Positions 45,557 to 55,512 of a DNA stretch of 55,814 nt are shown piece after piece (position 1 is the stretch's first letter; each line of letters opens with the position of its first letter). Under the pieces are notes generated by a model. It did not search any database. It saw only the letters and a program-made list of their open reading frames with translations, and was not told the origin of the DNA. The position numbers were made by a program, and so were the translations under genes. Source of the DNA: Prolixibacteraceae bacterium (GTDB taxonomy: Bacteria > Bacteroidota > Bacteroidia > Bacteroidales > Prolixibacteraceae); the NCBI GenBank assembly GCA_021740385.1, contig JAIOZY010000035.1, positions 1 through 55,814 of the forward strand. The letters run 5' to 3'.

Positions 45557-46399
45557 TTATCCATTAACACAAGTTCCTGTGCCATTGCCTGAACCATGGC
45601 CGTTGTTTCCTCCATTTCCGGCATTGCCATTTCCGCCATGAGACCCGTTTCCTGCATTACCTTGCGGACCGTTGCCCTGCCTGTTTTGCTGACCGCTGTT
45701 ACCGGCATTCATGCCTTGTCCGTTACCCCGGTATTGGCCATTCGGGGTTGCCAGTATTTCAGCAAAAACTTCTTCGGAAAGGATTTGTGGCACATAGGTT
45801 ACACCATATTTTTCAAGAATCCTGACAAATGCTTTCAGGTGTTGGTACGAACCCCGGAGCAGGTTTGCATATACCCGTTCAATATCGGCATTATCCGTTC
45901 CTTCAATCAATTCCTGAAGGTCGGCAATATCGGTTTCTTCTATAAGTGCACCAACCTGCAACGCTTCAACAGAATCGCTACCGGCTTCAATCAATTGATT
46001 GTATAAAGCCTGTAATTCCGTATTATTAAATACACCCGGTTCTGTACTTGCCGGATCTTCCAGCCCGTAGTAATTGATAAGGGTTAAAACAGCATCGGCA
46101 TGTTTATCTTCGCTTACTGAAATACGGTTAAAAACGGTTAAGCCGTAAGCATCAAAAAATACGGTATAAACGTCGCCGGCCATTTTTTCTTCTTCGCGCA
46201 TCAGCATCAACCCGGCTATGTCTGCTTCGGTTAAATCGTCGGCAGTTGTTGTAAAGGCCGAGTCATTTGTACATACGCCGTCAATTGTTGCACTTTTCTC
46301 GCTTACGATTGAATCGATCGCTTCCATCTCACTCATTTCACACGACATCAGCAGGGCAAAAGCCACTGTTAGTACCGATAAAATCTTTAATGTTCTCAT
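45557..46399 (-). CDS. DUF2202 ferritin-like lipoprotein
   Basis: The 280-residue protein begins with a signal ending in LLMSC (Cys20). A ferritin-like four-helix DUF2202 domain spans about residues 45-205, with GLMLMREEEKMAGDVYTVFFDAYG and the EDKHADAVL metal-ligand helix (Glu, His). A Gly/Asn/Gln-rich low-complexity tail (about 225-280) ends in CVNG. The start at 46399 is chosen for the signal peptide. It is a small secreted or surface protein, perhaps metal-binding, and convergent with metA. Confidence 0.82.
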   Translation of the reverse strand: MRTLKILSVLTVAFALLMSCEMSEMEAIDSIVSEKSATIDGVCTNDSAFTTTADDLTEADIAGLMLMREEEKMAGDVYTVFFDAYGLTVFNRISVSEDKHADAVLTLINYYGLEDPASTEPGVFNNTELQALYNQLIEAGSDSVEALQVGALIEETDIADLQELIEGTDNADIERVYANLLRGSYQHLKAFVRILEKYGVTYVPQILSEEVFAEILATPNGQYRGNGQGMNAGNSGQQNRQGNGPQGNAGNGSHGGNGNAGNGGNNGHGSGNGTGTCVNG

Positions 46400-46534
46400 G
46401 ATAAATAATTTAATGTTTATTAATGAATTTGAATGCTCTTTTTTCATCCAGCATTCACTTATTTATCCGAAGTTTTTTTATCCAACCCTACTTTTTATGT
46501 GCACTTTTTTTTAGCAGATTGTTATCTTTGAAAT

Positions 46535-46993
46535 ATGTCTCACATTTCCAATAAGAAAGCATTGCAGAAAGCCATGGCAATATGTGCCAGATCGGAAAAA
46601 TGCCTTTTCGATATGGAAGAAAGATTGCGCCAATGGGAAGTTGCTGAATCTGAAATCAATATCATTTTACATGAACTGGTTCAGCAAAAATTTATCGATG
46701 AAAAACGATTTGCACACTTTTACGCCAGGGATAAATTCAGGTTTAACCGGTGGGGGAAGATAAAAATTGCCTTTATGCTGAAAGCTAAAAAAATTCCTCA
46801 GGACATTATCGATTCGGCCTTGTCGGAAATAGACCCGGAACAATACCTCGATACAATAAAAAAACTGCTTACAGAAAAAGCCCGGAAAACAAAGTTTGTG
46901 AATGAATTTGACAAAAAAGGAAAACTTACACGCTTTGCCCGGGGCAGGGGCTTCGAATTTGAATTGATAAATAAAGTTCTTGAATCAATTTAA
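46535..46993 (+). CDS. recX: Regulatory protein RecX
   Basis: The 152-residue protein has the RecX three-helix repeats: CARSEKCLFDMEERLRQW, then VQQKFIDEKRFAHFYARDKFRFNRWGKIKIAFMLKAKKIPQDIIDSAL, and the C-terminal RFARGRGFEFELINKVL. RecX blocks RecA filament growth. It is divergent from DUF2202 and 100 bp before prfB. recA itself is not in the window. Confidence 0.9.
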   Translation: MSHISNKKALQKAMAICARSEKCLFDMEERLRQWEVAESEINIILHELVQQKFIDEKRFAHFYARDKFRFNRWGKIKIAFMLKAKKIPQDIIDSALSEIDPEQYLDTIKKLLTEKARKTKFVNEFDKKGKLTRFARGRGFEFELINKVLESI

Positions 46994-47093
46994 CCCGAAT
47001 TTTGAAATGAATAAAAAAGTATTTTTTATTCCGATTAATTCACGAATTAAACCTACTTTTCTACTTTTGCATTCTTAACTAAAAAGAAAATAT

Positions 47094-48183
47094 ATGATTT
47101 TAAAGGACCAGGTAAAAAGCCTTGTCGAGCGCCGGGATGCGCTGAGGGGGTATCTTTGACATTGATGGGAAATTAGTACAACTTCAGGAGGAAGAGTTAA
47201 AAACACAGGACCCTTCATTTTGGGAAAACCCCAAAGAGGCCGAAGCCCAGATGAAACTCATCAACGGCATAAAGCAATGGACCAATGCCTACAGCGAAGT
47301 TGACGAATCAATAGAAGATTTATTGGTATTGTTTGAATTCCAGCAGGCTGGCGAGGGGGATTCTGCTGACGTTGAATCACAATACAACCATGCCCTTGGG
47401 CTTGTTGAAAAACTTGAGGCAAAAAACATGCTTCAGAAAGAAGAAGACAAGCTGGGGGCTGTTTTGCGTATCAATGCCGGTGCCGGAGGTACCGAGAGCA
47501 ACGACTGGGCCGAAATGCTTTTCCGCATGTACAACCGCTGGGCCGAAGCAAACAGCTATAAATTCAGGGTGATGGAATACCTGCCTGGTGAAGACGTTGG
47601 GTTGAAAAACTGTACCGTGCAAATTGAGGGCGACTATGCTTACGGGAACCTCAAAAGTGAAAACGGGGTGCACCGCTTAGTCCGGCTTTCGCCTTTCAAT
47701 GCCCAAAACAAACGGCAAACTTCATTCACCTCGGTGTTTGTTGCCCCGTTGGTCGACGATACAATTGAAGTTGAAATAAATCCTTCCGATATTACCTGGG
47801 AAACCATGCGCTCGGGCGGAGCCGGAGGGCAAAACGTAAACAAAGTGGAAACAGCAGTACGACTGCGCCACGCCCCCACCGGCATAGTAATTGAAAACTC
47901 CGAAAGCCGTTCGCAACTTCAGAACAAAGAGAATGCCATGCGCCTGCTAAAATCGGAACTGTACGAAATTGAACTGCGTAAGCGCCAGGAAGAGACAGCG
48001 AAAATTGAGGCCGGAAAGAAAAAGATTGAATGGGGTTCCCAAATCCGCTCGTACGTTATGCAACCGTATAAGCTGGTTAAAGATGTTCGTACAGGTTATG
48101 AAACAAGCAACGTCCAGGCCGTTATGGATGGCGACCTCGACGGGTTTATTAAAGCCTATTTAATGGAATTCGGGGGAAAATAA
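47094..48183 (+). CDS. prfB: Peptide chain release factor 2 with programmed +1 frameshift
   Basis: RF2 reads UGA and UAA. Translation starts at ATG 47094 and reaches CTT-TGA at 47154-47159. A +1 shift there (skipping one T) continues the frame at 47158, giving 362 residues in all. The Shine-Dalgarno-like AGGGGG sits at 47145-47150, the classical stimulator 3 nt before the shift site. The frame downstream has the tripeptide anticodon SPF ([12 protein letters not shown]) and the GGQ peptidyl-transferase motif ([11 protein letters not shown]). It is autoregulated by RF2 level. A start at 47251 would miss the first 53 residues. Confidence 0.95.
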
Positions 48184-48188
48184 GCACT

Positions 48189-49013
48189 TTACGGTTGAGC
48201 AACCGAGCGGGGTATCGCCCTTCTGACAGATTCAAGTTCGGCAATTTCCTTATTCAAAGCTTTTCGCCGCTTTATGGCTTCCGATAAAGCAAGGGCTTCG
48301 GTTACTGCGGCAATGTCATAATCCTCGAGGAGGATGTAGTAATACTCACTGCCCATAAACACGCATTTCAAATCGCGGTCGGCATTATCGGTAATGAATT
48401 GGATAACCGAATCAGAACGTCCGTTTGTATACGATACTTTTTCCCATTTATAATCGAGAAAATCGCTTCGGCGGTTGTTTGGATCATCGAGTGGTACTGT
48501 TCCTGATTTTTGGCTGAGGGTATCGTCGTAAACACGAATGGCGGTATGTTTAAGCCGCTTATCGCCCATATAATGGCTGGTAAGGTAAAGCTCTCCCCGT
48601 TCGTCGAGGTGAACCTGGAGAAACGACCGGTCCCATGAACGGTTAAATGTTTGACGCTTGTGGATGTATTGCGTGTACATGTCAAATTCGGTTTTCTCTT
48701 TTCTGAAATCTTTTTCGAGTTGTTCAATCTGTTTTTCAACTGCAAGTAATTCGTTTTTACGGGTATCAATCAACTGGCGGTACAATTCATCTTTCATGTT
48801 GCGGGCAACACCAATTTGAATGGTTGCTTTGGGAAATTCGCTTTCAACCGAATCGAGTTTCATGATTGCATTGAGTGTATCGCCGTTGACAATTTCGACC
48901 TTTGCACGGTTTATTACGGCCACGGCCCTTTGACGCTGCGAAGGCTTACAAGCAGCAAGCATCAAAACAATTAATGCATACAATATTACCCGGTGTGCTT
49001 TCATCTTATTCAT
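48189..49013 (-). CDS. Lipoprotein with long coiled-coil, function unknown
   Basis: The 274-residue protein begins with a signal ending at AAC (Cys about 22). The body contains a long helical, Lys/Glu-rich segment (QLIDTRKNELLAVEKQIEQLEKDFRKEKTEF) predicted to be a coiled coil, followed by a beta-rich part (YLTSHYMGDKRLKHTAIRVYDDTL). A second coiled segment (ALSEAIKRRKALNKEIAELESVRR) ends it. The ATG at 49013 is used, with 49004 as alternative. It is convergent with prfB with a gap of only 5 bp. I do not recognise a family. Confidence 0.75.
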   Translation of the reverse strand: MNKMKAHRVILYALIVLMLAACKPSQRQRAVAVINRAKVEIVNGDTLNAIMKLDSVESEFPKATIQIGVARNMKDELYRQLIDTRKNELLAVEKQIEQLEKDFRKEKTEFDMYTQYIHKRQTFNRSWDRSFLQVHLDERGELYLTSHYMGDKRLKHTAIRVYDDTLSQKSGTVPLDDPNNRRSDFLDYKWEKVSYTNGRSDSVIQFITDNADRDLKCVFMGSEYYYILLEDYDIAAVTEALALSEAIKRRKALNKEIAELESVRRAIPRSVAQP

Positions 49014-49214
49014 TCGAGGCCATAAAAATAACAAATAGACTTAACTTATGGCTGTAAAAGCAGGCGAAAATCAGGGTGAAAATACCGGAAGTATGTTAAG
49101 TAAAATATCTTTTTCACACAATACCTTGTACATTTCAAAAAGATGGCCTTTATTTGCACGGCAAAATTTTTATTTACGTCGTATTAAACAGGCTTAAAAT
49201 AATTAATTATTTTT

Positions 49215-49244
49215 TTGGAGTTATTTAAAACCTTTTTACCTTTG
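49215..49244 (+). promoter_or_regulatory. Promoter of tRNA-Glu and rpsT
   Basis: TTG (49215-49217) and TACCTTTG (49237-49244) are 19 nt apart. The transcript would begin about 25 nt before the tRNA and continue into rpsT. Confidence 0.7.
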
Positions 49245-49271
49245 CAAACCGATTTTTCGGGAAACATAACA

Positions 49272-49343
49272 GGCCCGTTCGTCTAGGGGTTAGGACGCCA
49301 GGTTTTCATCCTGGTAGCAGGGGTTCGAATCCCCTACGGGCTA
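49272..49343 (+). tRNA. tRNA-Glu (anticodon TTC)
   Basis: Acceptor GGCCCGT/ACGGGCT, anticodon arm CCAGG-TTTTCAT-CCTGG, T arm GGGG-TTCGAAT-CCCC, discriminator A. It is 72 nt long. rpsT follows by 22 nt. Confidence 0.95.
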
Positions 49344-49365
49344 CTTTAAAAATAAGCTAAATAAA

Positions 49366-49617
49366 ATGGCAAATCACAAATCAGCACAAAAAAGGATTCG
49401 GCAAAACGCAAAACGCCGCGAGAGCAACAAGTATTATGCAAAAACCATGCGTAATGCAATAAAAAATTTCAGGTCAATAACCGAAAAGGCCGAAGCCGAA
49501 GCTTTATATCCAAAAGTCACATCGTTTATCGACCGTGTGGCAAAGAAAGATGTTATTCACAAGAACAAGGCTGCAAACCTGAAATCGAAACTTGCTTTGC
49601 ACATGAATAAACTATAA
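49366..49617 (+). CDS. rpsT: 30S ribosomal protein S20
   Basis: The 83-residue basic protein starts [13 protein letters not shown] and matches S20 in length and pattern ([32 protein letters not shown]). It binds 16S rRNA in the 30S subunit. It is transcribed with tRNA-Glu from the promoter at 49215-49244 and ends at a terminator that also serves ribBA. Confidence 0.97.
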   Translation: MANHKSAQKRIRQNAKRRESNKYYAKTMRNAIKNFRSITEKAEAEALYPKVTSFIDRVAKKDVIHKNKAANLKSKLALHMNKL

Positions 49618-49641
49618 AAATTTATACGCAAATATATAATT

Positions 49642-49672
49642 GAAGCCTCTCCATTTGGATGGGCTTTTTTTA
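49642..49672 (+). terminator. Terminator between rpsT and ribBA
   Basis: AAGCC and GGCTT (49643-49666) close an imperfect stem with a CC/GG core, followed by six T residues. The ribBA stop overlaps this structure on the other strand. Confidence 0.6.
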
Positions 49673-50899
49673 TTCCCGGTCGTAATTAAATTTTTGCAGG
49701 ATATGCCCCATGCGGTCGCGTTTGGTCTTCATGTAAAATTCATTGAAGGGATTGGGCTCCACCTCGATTGGGATGTTTTCAACAACCTCTAAACCATAAC
49801 CTTCAAGGCCCACACGTTTTACTGGATTATTTGTCAGTAGCTTCATTTTTTTCACACCCAGGTTTCGAAGAATTTGGGCGCCTACGCCATAATCACGTTC
49901 ATCGGGGGCAAAGCCGAGGTGTTCGTTTGCTTCAACCGTATCGAACCCCTCTTCCTGCAGTTTGTAGGCCTTAATCTTATTCAGCAGGCCAATGCCCCTG
50001 CCCTCCTGGTCAAGGTAAACAATTACGCCCTTACCCGCTTTTTCAATCAACTCCATCGATTTATGAAGCTGGTCACCACACTCGCATCGCATCGAGCCAA
50101 AAATGTCGCCGGTTATGCACGAAGAGTGCATCCTTACCATAATGGGTTCGTCATCAGTCCATTCACCTTTTACGAGGGCCACATGCTCTTTCCCGTTCGA
50201 TTTTTGAAGATAAGGTACAATTTTAAACGTGCCGTAATGAGTGGGCAAATGGGCTTCCTCTCCCCGTTTAATCAGGCTTTCTTCTTCAAGCCGGTATGCT
50301 ATGAGGTCGGCTATGGATATAACCTTCAGATCATATTTTCGTGCAATTTCAACAAGTTCGGGCAGACGGGCCATTGAGCCGTCATCGTTCATAATCTCAA
50401 CCAGTATGCCTGCAGGCTGAAAACCGGCCATACGTGCCAGGTCAACGGCAGCTTCGGTATGTCCCGAGCGGCGTAAAACCCCTTTGTTTTTTGCTTTTAG
50501 CGGAAAAATGTGCCCGGGCCGCCCCAACTCCTCGGGTTTTGTTTCGGGCGAAGCAAGTAATTTTACGGTTGTGGAACGGTCGTAAGCCGAAATCCCTGTA
50601 GTAGCCCCGTGGCCCAGGGCATCAACCGAAACAGTAAAAGCGGTTTCGTGCAACGATGTGTTGTTTCCCACCATCATTTCAAGCTCCAGCTCTTCGCACC
50701 GCTTTTCGGTAATGGGCACGCATATCAATCCTCTCCCGGCCTTGGTCATAAAATTGATCATTTCAGGGGTTACTTTTTCGGCTGCTGCAATAAAGTCACC
50801 TTCATTTTCGCGGTCTTCATCATCAACAACAATCACCACTTTCCCTTTACGGATGTCTTTAATGGCCTCTTCAATCGTATTGAGCGGATACTCCTCCAT
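49670..50899 (-). CDS. ribBA: Bifunctional 3,4-dihydroxy-2-butanone-4-phosphate synthase / GTP cyclohydrolase II
   Basis: The 409-residue protein makes both precursors of riboflavin. The N-terminal RibB domain (about 1-205) has [12 protein letters not shown] and the [17 protein letters not shown] active-site segment. The C-terminal RibA domain (about 210-409) has the zinc motif [17 protein letters not shown] and [13 protein letters not shown]. No FMN riboswitch was seen upstream. It is convergent with rpsT. Confidence 0.97.
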   Translation of the reverse strand: MEEYPLNTIEEAIKDIRKGKVVIVVDDEDRENEGDFIAAAEKVTPEMINFMTKAGRGLICVPITEKRCEELELEMMVGNNTSLHETAFTVSVDALGHGATTGISAYDRSTTVKLLASPETKPEELGRPGHIFPLKAKNKGVLRRSGHTEAAVDLARMAGFQPAGILVEIMNDDGSMARLPELVEIARKYDLKVISIADLIAYRLEEESLIKRGEEAHLPTHYGTFKIVPYLQKSNGKEHVALVKGEWTDDEPIMVRMHSSCITGDIFGSMRCECGDQLHKSMELIEKAGKGVIVYLDQEGRGIGLLNKIKAYKLQEEGFDTVEANEHLGFAPDERDYGVGAQILRNLGVKKMKLLTNNPVKRVGLEGYGLEVVENIPIEVEPNPFNEFYMKTKRDRMGHILQKFNYDRE

Positions 50900-51012
50900 T
50901 TGCTTCTTTTTTTAATAACGGTGCAAAACTAATAAAAATGCGGTTAATGGTTTCTTCGATTAGTCATGTATGGGGTATAATTCAAAAACAAACAACATTG
51001 CCACGAAACAGT

Positions 51013-52182
51013 TTAAATCCTTTTTGCCTTTTCCCACGATGCCGGCTGTTTTCCCCTGAAATAACGAAACTGCCCCGCGATGGTTGCCGCATGAATGGCC
51101 GTAAAATAAAAGGGAATAAACAGGATTTTTAAATGTACCTGCTTCCTGTCAAGCAACCAGCCCAAAAAAGCCGCTAAATAAAAAAGCACCTGGACAGAGA
51201 AAAAGATAATAAATAAAACATTTTGGGGATAAGCCAATACAATGGTCAGGTTAACCGGAAACATGAGGAAGAGGCACCACGGGGAAAAAGTCCAGCGGGT
51301 AACCTTGTGTGAGAAATACTGAAACGAAAGCATACCATATTTGAAGGGATTCAGCAAACCCGGCATGCGGAACAGTGTTTGCAGCCCCCCGGCGGCAATG
51401 CGTTTTTTCCGTTTTAACTCTTCCTGCACATTGAACGATGCTTTTTCAGATGCAATGGCACCGGGTGCATAACTTAAGCGATAACCTTTCTCAAGAATCC
51501 GGAACGAGATGATCAGGTCGTCGAGCACGGTATCGTTTTCAACGGGTTCGAAAAGCGATGTGCGTATGGCAAAAAGCTCGCCAACAGCGCCCACGGCCGA
51601 ATACAACCGGGCATCGTTCTCTTTAAGCCACGATTCGAACTTCCAGTAAAGCCCTTCGCCGGTTTCGGAAGCACTGTTGGCTCCCGTGTTAATCACCTTC
51701 TTGCGTCCGGCAACACAACCTACACGCGGGTTTGAAAATTCGCCAATAATTTCTTTTATCGCTTCGGGGTTTAAGGCCGTATTGGCATCGGTAAATATTA
51801 CAAACGGGTTTTTTACAAATTGCATCCCCCGGTTCATGGCATGCATTTTCCCCCGGCGTTCGGGGTGGTGATATACCGTTACACCATCGTATGCTTTCAA
51901 AAATTCCGGGCTTCCGTCGGTCGATCCATCGGTAACAAAAACGATTTGCAATTTATTTTTAGGGTAATCCAGTTGGAGGCAATTCGTCATTTTTTCGGCC
52001 AAAATGGGTTTTTCGTTGTAGGCCGTAATAAAAAGTGAAACCGGTGGCAATTCATCGTTCGGAATGCCTGTTTCGGGCTTTTCGCCTTTTTTACGGAATA
52101 ACGCCAAAAGGTAAATAATAACAGCATATCCGATGTATGTGTAGAAAACGGAAAAAAAGAGGATCCAGAAAAATATCTTCAT
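51013..52182 (-). CDS. Family 2 glycosyltransferase, membrane-bound
   Basis: The 389-residue protein has an N-terminal transmembrane helix (1-28), a GT2 domain (FVTDGSTDGS for nucleotide binding, FTDANTALN, EDLIISFRI-type DDLIISFRILEKG, KKRIAAGGLQ) and three C-terminal helices (about 290-370). It resembles processive or polyprenyl-linked transferases. The ATG at 52182 overlaps the upstream glycosyltransferase stop in TGATG, so they are coupled. It probably acts in surface polysaccharide synthesis. The product is unknown. Confidence 0.87.
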   Translation of the reverse strand: MKIFFWILFFSVFYTYIGYAVIIYLLALFRKKGEKPETGIPNDELPPVSLFITAYNEKPILAEKMTNCLQLDYPKNKLQIVFVTDGSTDGSPEFLKAYDGVTVYHHPERRGKMHAMNRGMQFVKNPFVIFTDANTALNPEAIKEIIGEFSNPRVGCVAGRKKVINTGANSASETGEGLYWKFESWLKENDARLYSAVGAVGELFAIRTSLFEPVENDTVLDDLIISFRILEKGYRLSYAPGAIASEKASFNVQEELKRKKRIAAGGLQTLFRMPGLLNPFKYGMLSFQYFSHKVTRWTFSPWCLFLMFPVNLTIVLAYPQNVLFIIFFSVQVLFYLAAFLGWLLDRKQVHLKILFIPFYFTAIHAATIAGQFRYFRGKQPASWEKAKRI

Positions 52183-53378
52183 CAGCAATTTTTTTTGTAA
52201 AAACCGGCCAACTGTGATGCCAGGTTGTGATTCGAATAATTCCTGATAACAAATTTAAACGAATTCTCCGATATTTTTGCCTGAAGCGCGGTATCATTCA
52301 GTGTGCGGATTACCTGGCGCACAAAATCGTTTACACTATCGGCAATGAGTATCTCCCTTTCATGAACAGCATCGATCCCTTCGCAGCCAATTGATGTTGT
52401 AACAATTACTTTCCCCAATGCCATGCCTTCAATAATTTTAATTCTCATGCCGCTTCCCGCTAACAAAGGTGCAATCATTATCCCGTTTTGGAGCATAAAT
52501 TCGTTGGCATCATCAACCTCGCCTTTAAAAACCACATTTTTAACTGCTATTTTTGAAAGAAACCATTTCGGGGCATTGCGGCCGGCAATGGCAAGCTTTA
52601 CATCGGGCAACCGGTTTAAAATTTTTTCCCAGCAATTTTCAAGAAACCAAAGCAACCCCTCCTGGTTTGGTGCCCAGTCGAGCGCTCCTATAAAGAAAAG
52701 TTGTTCGCCACTAAGAATTGTAACGGTTGGTTTTGCGGGGTTATCAATGCCGGTAGGAATAGCAATGCCCGGCTTCTTGTTTCCGGCTTTGTTCAGGATA
52801 TTGAAATCGCGTTGGGTAATGGGGACAAGCAAGTCGTAGCTGTTTAGTGCAGCGACTTCAAATTTTTCGATCCGTTTTGCCAGGTTTTTGATGTACAGTT
52901 TTTTCAGGCCTTTCGATTGCTCAACCGAACGTTCCCAAATTTCATGCTCAATGTTATGGCTCCGGTAGGCAATTTTTGCTTTTGAATGTTTTCTGATACA
53001 GGAAATATAAGGCGTTAAATACAATCCCTCGAGCTGAACCATGTCGAAATCCTGCTTTTTTAGCAAGGCGGCTAATTTCCGGGAATATCTCATGCTGATA
53101 AAGCGTTCGGCATTATAGGGCAGTTTTGAAAAAAAGAGGTTTTGCAGTAAAGCAGGCAACGATATTCTTGCCGGCACTTCTACAAGGTAAAACGTAATGG
53201 CCGTGGCAACATCGTCGGGGATTTGGAAAGGGGTAATGTGGTGCTTCCGTGTGTTCATGGCCAGCACGGTCACTTCATGCCCCAAACGGGAAAATCCGTT
53301 TACCAAAGCCATGGTAGCAATGGTACCCCCGTCAACCGGCGGATAGGGTGGCTTATTTGTCAGAAACAATATCTTCAT
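52182..53378 (-). CDS. Family 4-like glycosyltransferase
   Basis: The 398-residue protein has a GT-B fold: glycine-rich N-terminal motif NKPPYPPVDGGTIATMALVNGFSRLGHEV (residues 8-36), the AYRSHNIEHEIWE segment, and the C-terminal UDP-sugar site (PLLAGSGMRIKIIEGMALGKVIVTT). It transfers a sugar from a nucleotide donor to a lipid or glycan acceptor in surface polysaccharide synthesis. It overlaps the permease gene by 26 nt and the GT2 gene by 1 nt, so the three form an operon. The ATG at 53378 is chosen over a GTG 3 nt earlier. Confidence 0.9.
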   Translation of the reverse strand: MKILFLTNKPPYPPVDGGTIATMALVNGFSRLGHEVTVLAMNTRKHHITPFQIPDDVATAITFYLVEVPARISLPALLQNLFFSKLPYNAERFISMRYSRKLAALLKKQDFDMVQLEGLYLTPYISCIRKHSKAKIAYRSHNIEHEIWERSVEQSKGLKKLYIKNLAKRIEKFEVAALNSYDLLVPITQRDFNILNKAGNKKPGIAIPTGIDNPAKPTVTILSGEQLFFIGALDWAPNQEGLLWFLENCWEKILNRLPDVKLAIAGRNAPKWFLSKIAVKNVVFKGEVDDANEFMLQNGIMIAPLLAGSGMRIKIIEGMALGKVIVTTSIGCEGIDAVHEREILIADSVNDFVRQVIRTLNDTALQAKISENSFKFVIRNYSNHNLASQLAGFYKKNC

Positions 53379-54855
53379 CACGGATTATTCTCTTTCGAAA
53401 ATCAACTATTCTTGAGAGCCTTAACTTGTTGATAAAACGGTTATATGCTTCGGTACTGAGTAACATTGAGTCGGACACCGCCAGATTGGTCAGCAATATT
53501 CCCACAATAAAAAACAGGTAGGTTGAAAACCACATTGCTGTTGAAACCGTCCACACCCCTTCGCGGGCCACTTTTTCGCCAATCATCGAAACCAGGTAGT
53601 AGGCAATAAAAAGCAATACCGACACAACAACGGGGGTTCCAAAACCTCCCTTTCGGATAATGGCCCCCAGCGGCGCCCCTATGAAAAAGAAAATAATGCA
53701 GGCAATGGACAGGGTATATTTCCGGTGCAGTTCAATTTTATGAAGGTTTATCCAGCGCTGTTTGTTATACAAATCGTTTTCGAACTGCATAATTGTGCGT
53801 TGGTTTTGCTGGGCATTCCGCTGAGCTGCAATGAGCACATTTCTTCGGTGCCCCGAGTTTAAAAGGGTAAAAAGCGAATCGGCATTTTGGGTTGTCAACG
53901 AAACGGGTTCAACATTATGTTTTTGTTCATCGGGCAAAAAAGTATTTTGCACCACGTGGTTCAGGCGTTGGTTATAACTAACACCAAACGTGGCCATTTT
54001 TTCCCTGACCGTGTAAATTTTCCCCAGCGAATCGACAGCCGAGTTAAGCTGCCTGTTATTAAGCATCTTATACCCGTCTTTAAAATAATCTTCATCGAAC
54101 CTTTTCAGGTTGTAGTTTTTTACGTTTATCACGGCCTCCTGTTTTTCGAACCGTTCACGCCTGAAGGGGTATGATTTTTTTGAACTCCGGTCGCCGGGTT
54201 TGGCCTCGGTATAGCTTTCGCCGTTAAACAGGGTTAAAATCATGTATTGTTTGTCGTCGGAGAAGTTGAGAAAACCCGAGTCGGCAATGGTTACACCAAC
54301 ATTTCCCTTGTTATCGGTGTGGTCGTATATCATGATATCGAGCAGGGCGTTTGTTTTCTGGTCGCGCCGGTTAACCTTAATGCTGTAACCATCAATTTCG
54401 TTCGAAAAAACACCTTCTTTAATGATCATTTCGGGGCGTTGTTCCTTCACACTCCACAACAGGGCCGCAAATTTGGTATTTGTTACCGGTATTACTTCGT
54501 TGGCCAGTATAAAGGCAAAAAATGTAACAATAACATTGAAAATTATGAGTGGCTTCATGATTTTCATAAGCGACACCCCGCTTGATTTTATGGCCAGCAA
54601 TTCGAAACGTTCCCCCATGTTCCCAAACGTCATAATCGATGCAAGCAAAACAGCGAGGGGCAAAGCCATGGGCACAAGGCTTAAAGCCGCGTACGACATC
54701 AGCTCGATTAAAATTTCGGTTTCAAGGCCTTTTCCCACCAGCTCATCGAGATATTTCCATAAAAACTGCATCAGAAGGAAAAAGATGCAAATGAAAAAAG
54801 TAAGGACAAACGGGCCAATAAAACTTTTTAATATGTATGCATAAAGTCGTTTCAT
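53353..54855 (-). CDS. LptF/LptG-family lipopolysaccharide export permease
   Basis: The 500-residue protein has helices at about 10-35, 52-80, 100-120 in the N-terminal half, and 385-405, 412-430 and 437-470 near the C-terminus, with a large periplasmic beta-jelly-roll domain between them. This is the layout of LptF/LptG, the inner-membrane components that lift LPS out of the membrane. It is longer than E. coli LptF (366 residues), as in other Bacteroidota. The two glycosyltransferases follow with overlaps, linking it to LPS or surface glycan export. Confidence 0.87.
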   Translation of the reverse strand: MKRLYAYILKSFIGPFVLTFFICIFFLLMQFLWKYLDELVGKGLETEILIELMSYAALSLVPMALPLAVLLASIMTFGNMGERFELLAIKSSGVSLMKIMKPLIIFNVIVTFFAFILANEVIPVTNTKFAALLWSVKEQRPEMIIKEGVFSNEIDGYSIKVNRRDQKTNALLDIMIYDHTDNKGNVGVTIADSGFLNFSDDKQYMILTLFNGESYTEAKPGDRSSKKSYPFRRERFEKQEAVINVKNYNLKRFDEDYFKDGYKMLNNRQLNSAVDSLGKIYTVREKMATFGVSYNQRLNHVVQNTFLPDEQKHNVEPVSLTTQNADSLFTLLNSGHRRNVLIAAQRNAQQNQRTIMQFENDLYNKQRWINLHKIELHRKYTLSIACIIFFFIGAPLGAIIRKGGFGTPVVVSVLLFIAYYLVSMIGEKVAREGVWTVSTAMWFSTYLFFIVGILLTNLAVSDSMLLSTEAYNRFINKLRLSRIVDFRKRIIRDEDIVSDK

Positions 54856-54970
54856 CGTTTAAATTAAATGGACGAATTGCAAAGCTAAAAATAAGCAATG
54901 ATTTTGTTCAAATAAAAAAAGGATTATGGAGAAAACGGTAAAAGAAGTAATAAAAGTATGCCTTGGGTTA

Positions 54971-55342
54971 TTATGAACCGATTATGTGTTTTAGTGTTGA
55001 AATTTGAGAGTTCCACAGTGAACGGGTTTCATCTACCTCATCTTCTTCGGCAAAATCGGTAACGAGCAATGAAACATCGCCGGTAAGTTCGTCTTTGGTA
55101 ATTTTAAATTCGAAATAGGTTTCTTCGTCAATCCAGTTGAACCGTACTATGAGGTTTTCTTTCCGGAATGCCAGTTCAGCTTCCTGCCCGGCCCCGTCCC
55201 AAAAGAAAGTATATTTTTTGCCATTAACCGAAACATCGTCGGCAAACCATTCGGCCAGTCCCGATGCCGAACTAAGCCTGTTGTACAGCACTTTCGGGGA
55301 GCAATTGACCACGTATTCCAGCTCAAGCTTTTTTTTCTCCAT
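54971..55342 (-). CDS. START-like / AHA1-type domain protein
   Basis: The 123-residue protein has a START/SRPBCC-like fold of the kind seen in AHA1 relatives: ELEYVVNCSPKVLYNRLSSASGLAEWFADDV, then TYFEFKI and VSLLVTDFAEEDEVDETRSLWNSQISTL. Family members bind hydrophobic ligands or proteins. It stands alone upstream of the LptF-like operon. Its ligand is unknown. Confidence 0.8.
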   Translation of the reverse strand: MEKKKLELEYVVNCSPKVLYNRLSSASGLAEWFADDVSVNGKKYTFFWDGAGQEAELAFRKENLIVRFNWIDEETYFEFKITKDELTGDVSLLVTDFAEEDEVDETRSLWNSQISTLKHIIGS

Positions 55343-55443
55343 CTTTCAGAAATTATTTCTATGTTTCGCAATATATCAATTAAGTTTTAATTTACCAATA
55401 TGCTTTTACCTTGCAATAAATTAAAAAAAGGGCATTAATAATT

Positions 55444-55471
55444 TTTGAAAAAAAATAAAATGGTATATTTG
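55444..55471 (+). promoter_or_regulatory. Promoter upstream of the tRNA-like copy and tRNA-Met
   Basis: TTTG (55444-55447) and TATATTTG (55464-55471) are 16 nt apart. The transcript would include both the deranged tRNA copy and tRNA-Met. Confidence 0.6.
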
Positions 55472-55512
55472 CAACCGCTTTTTCAGAACTGTAATGAAAA
55501 GTACGAAATAAT

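Noticed and set aside
50900-51012. FMN riboswitch upstream of ribBA
   Set aside because: The upstream stretch is short and AT-rich, and none of the conserved FMN-element helices could be seen.
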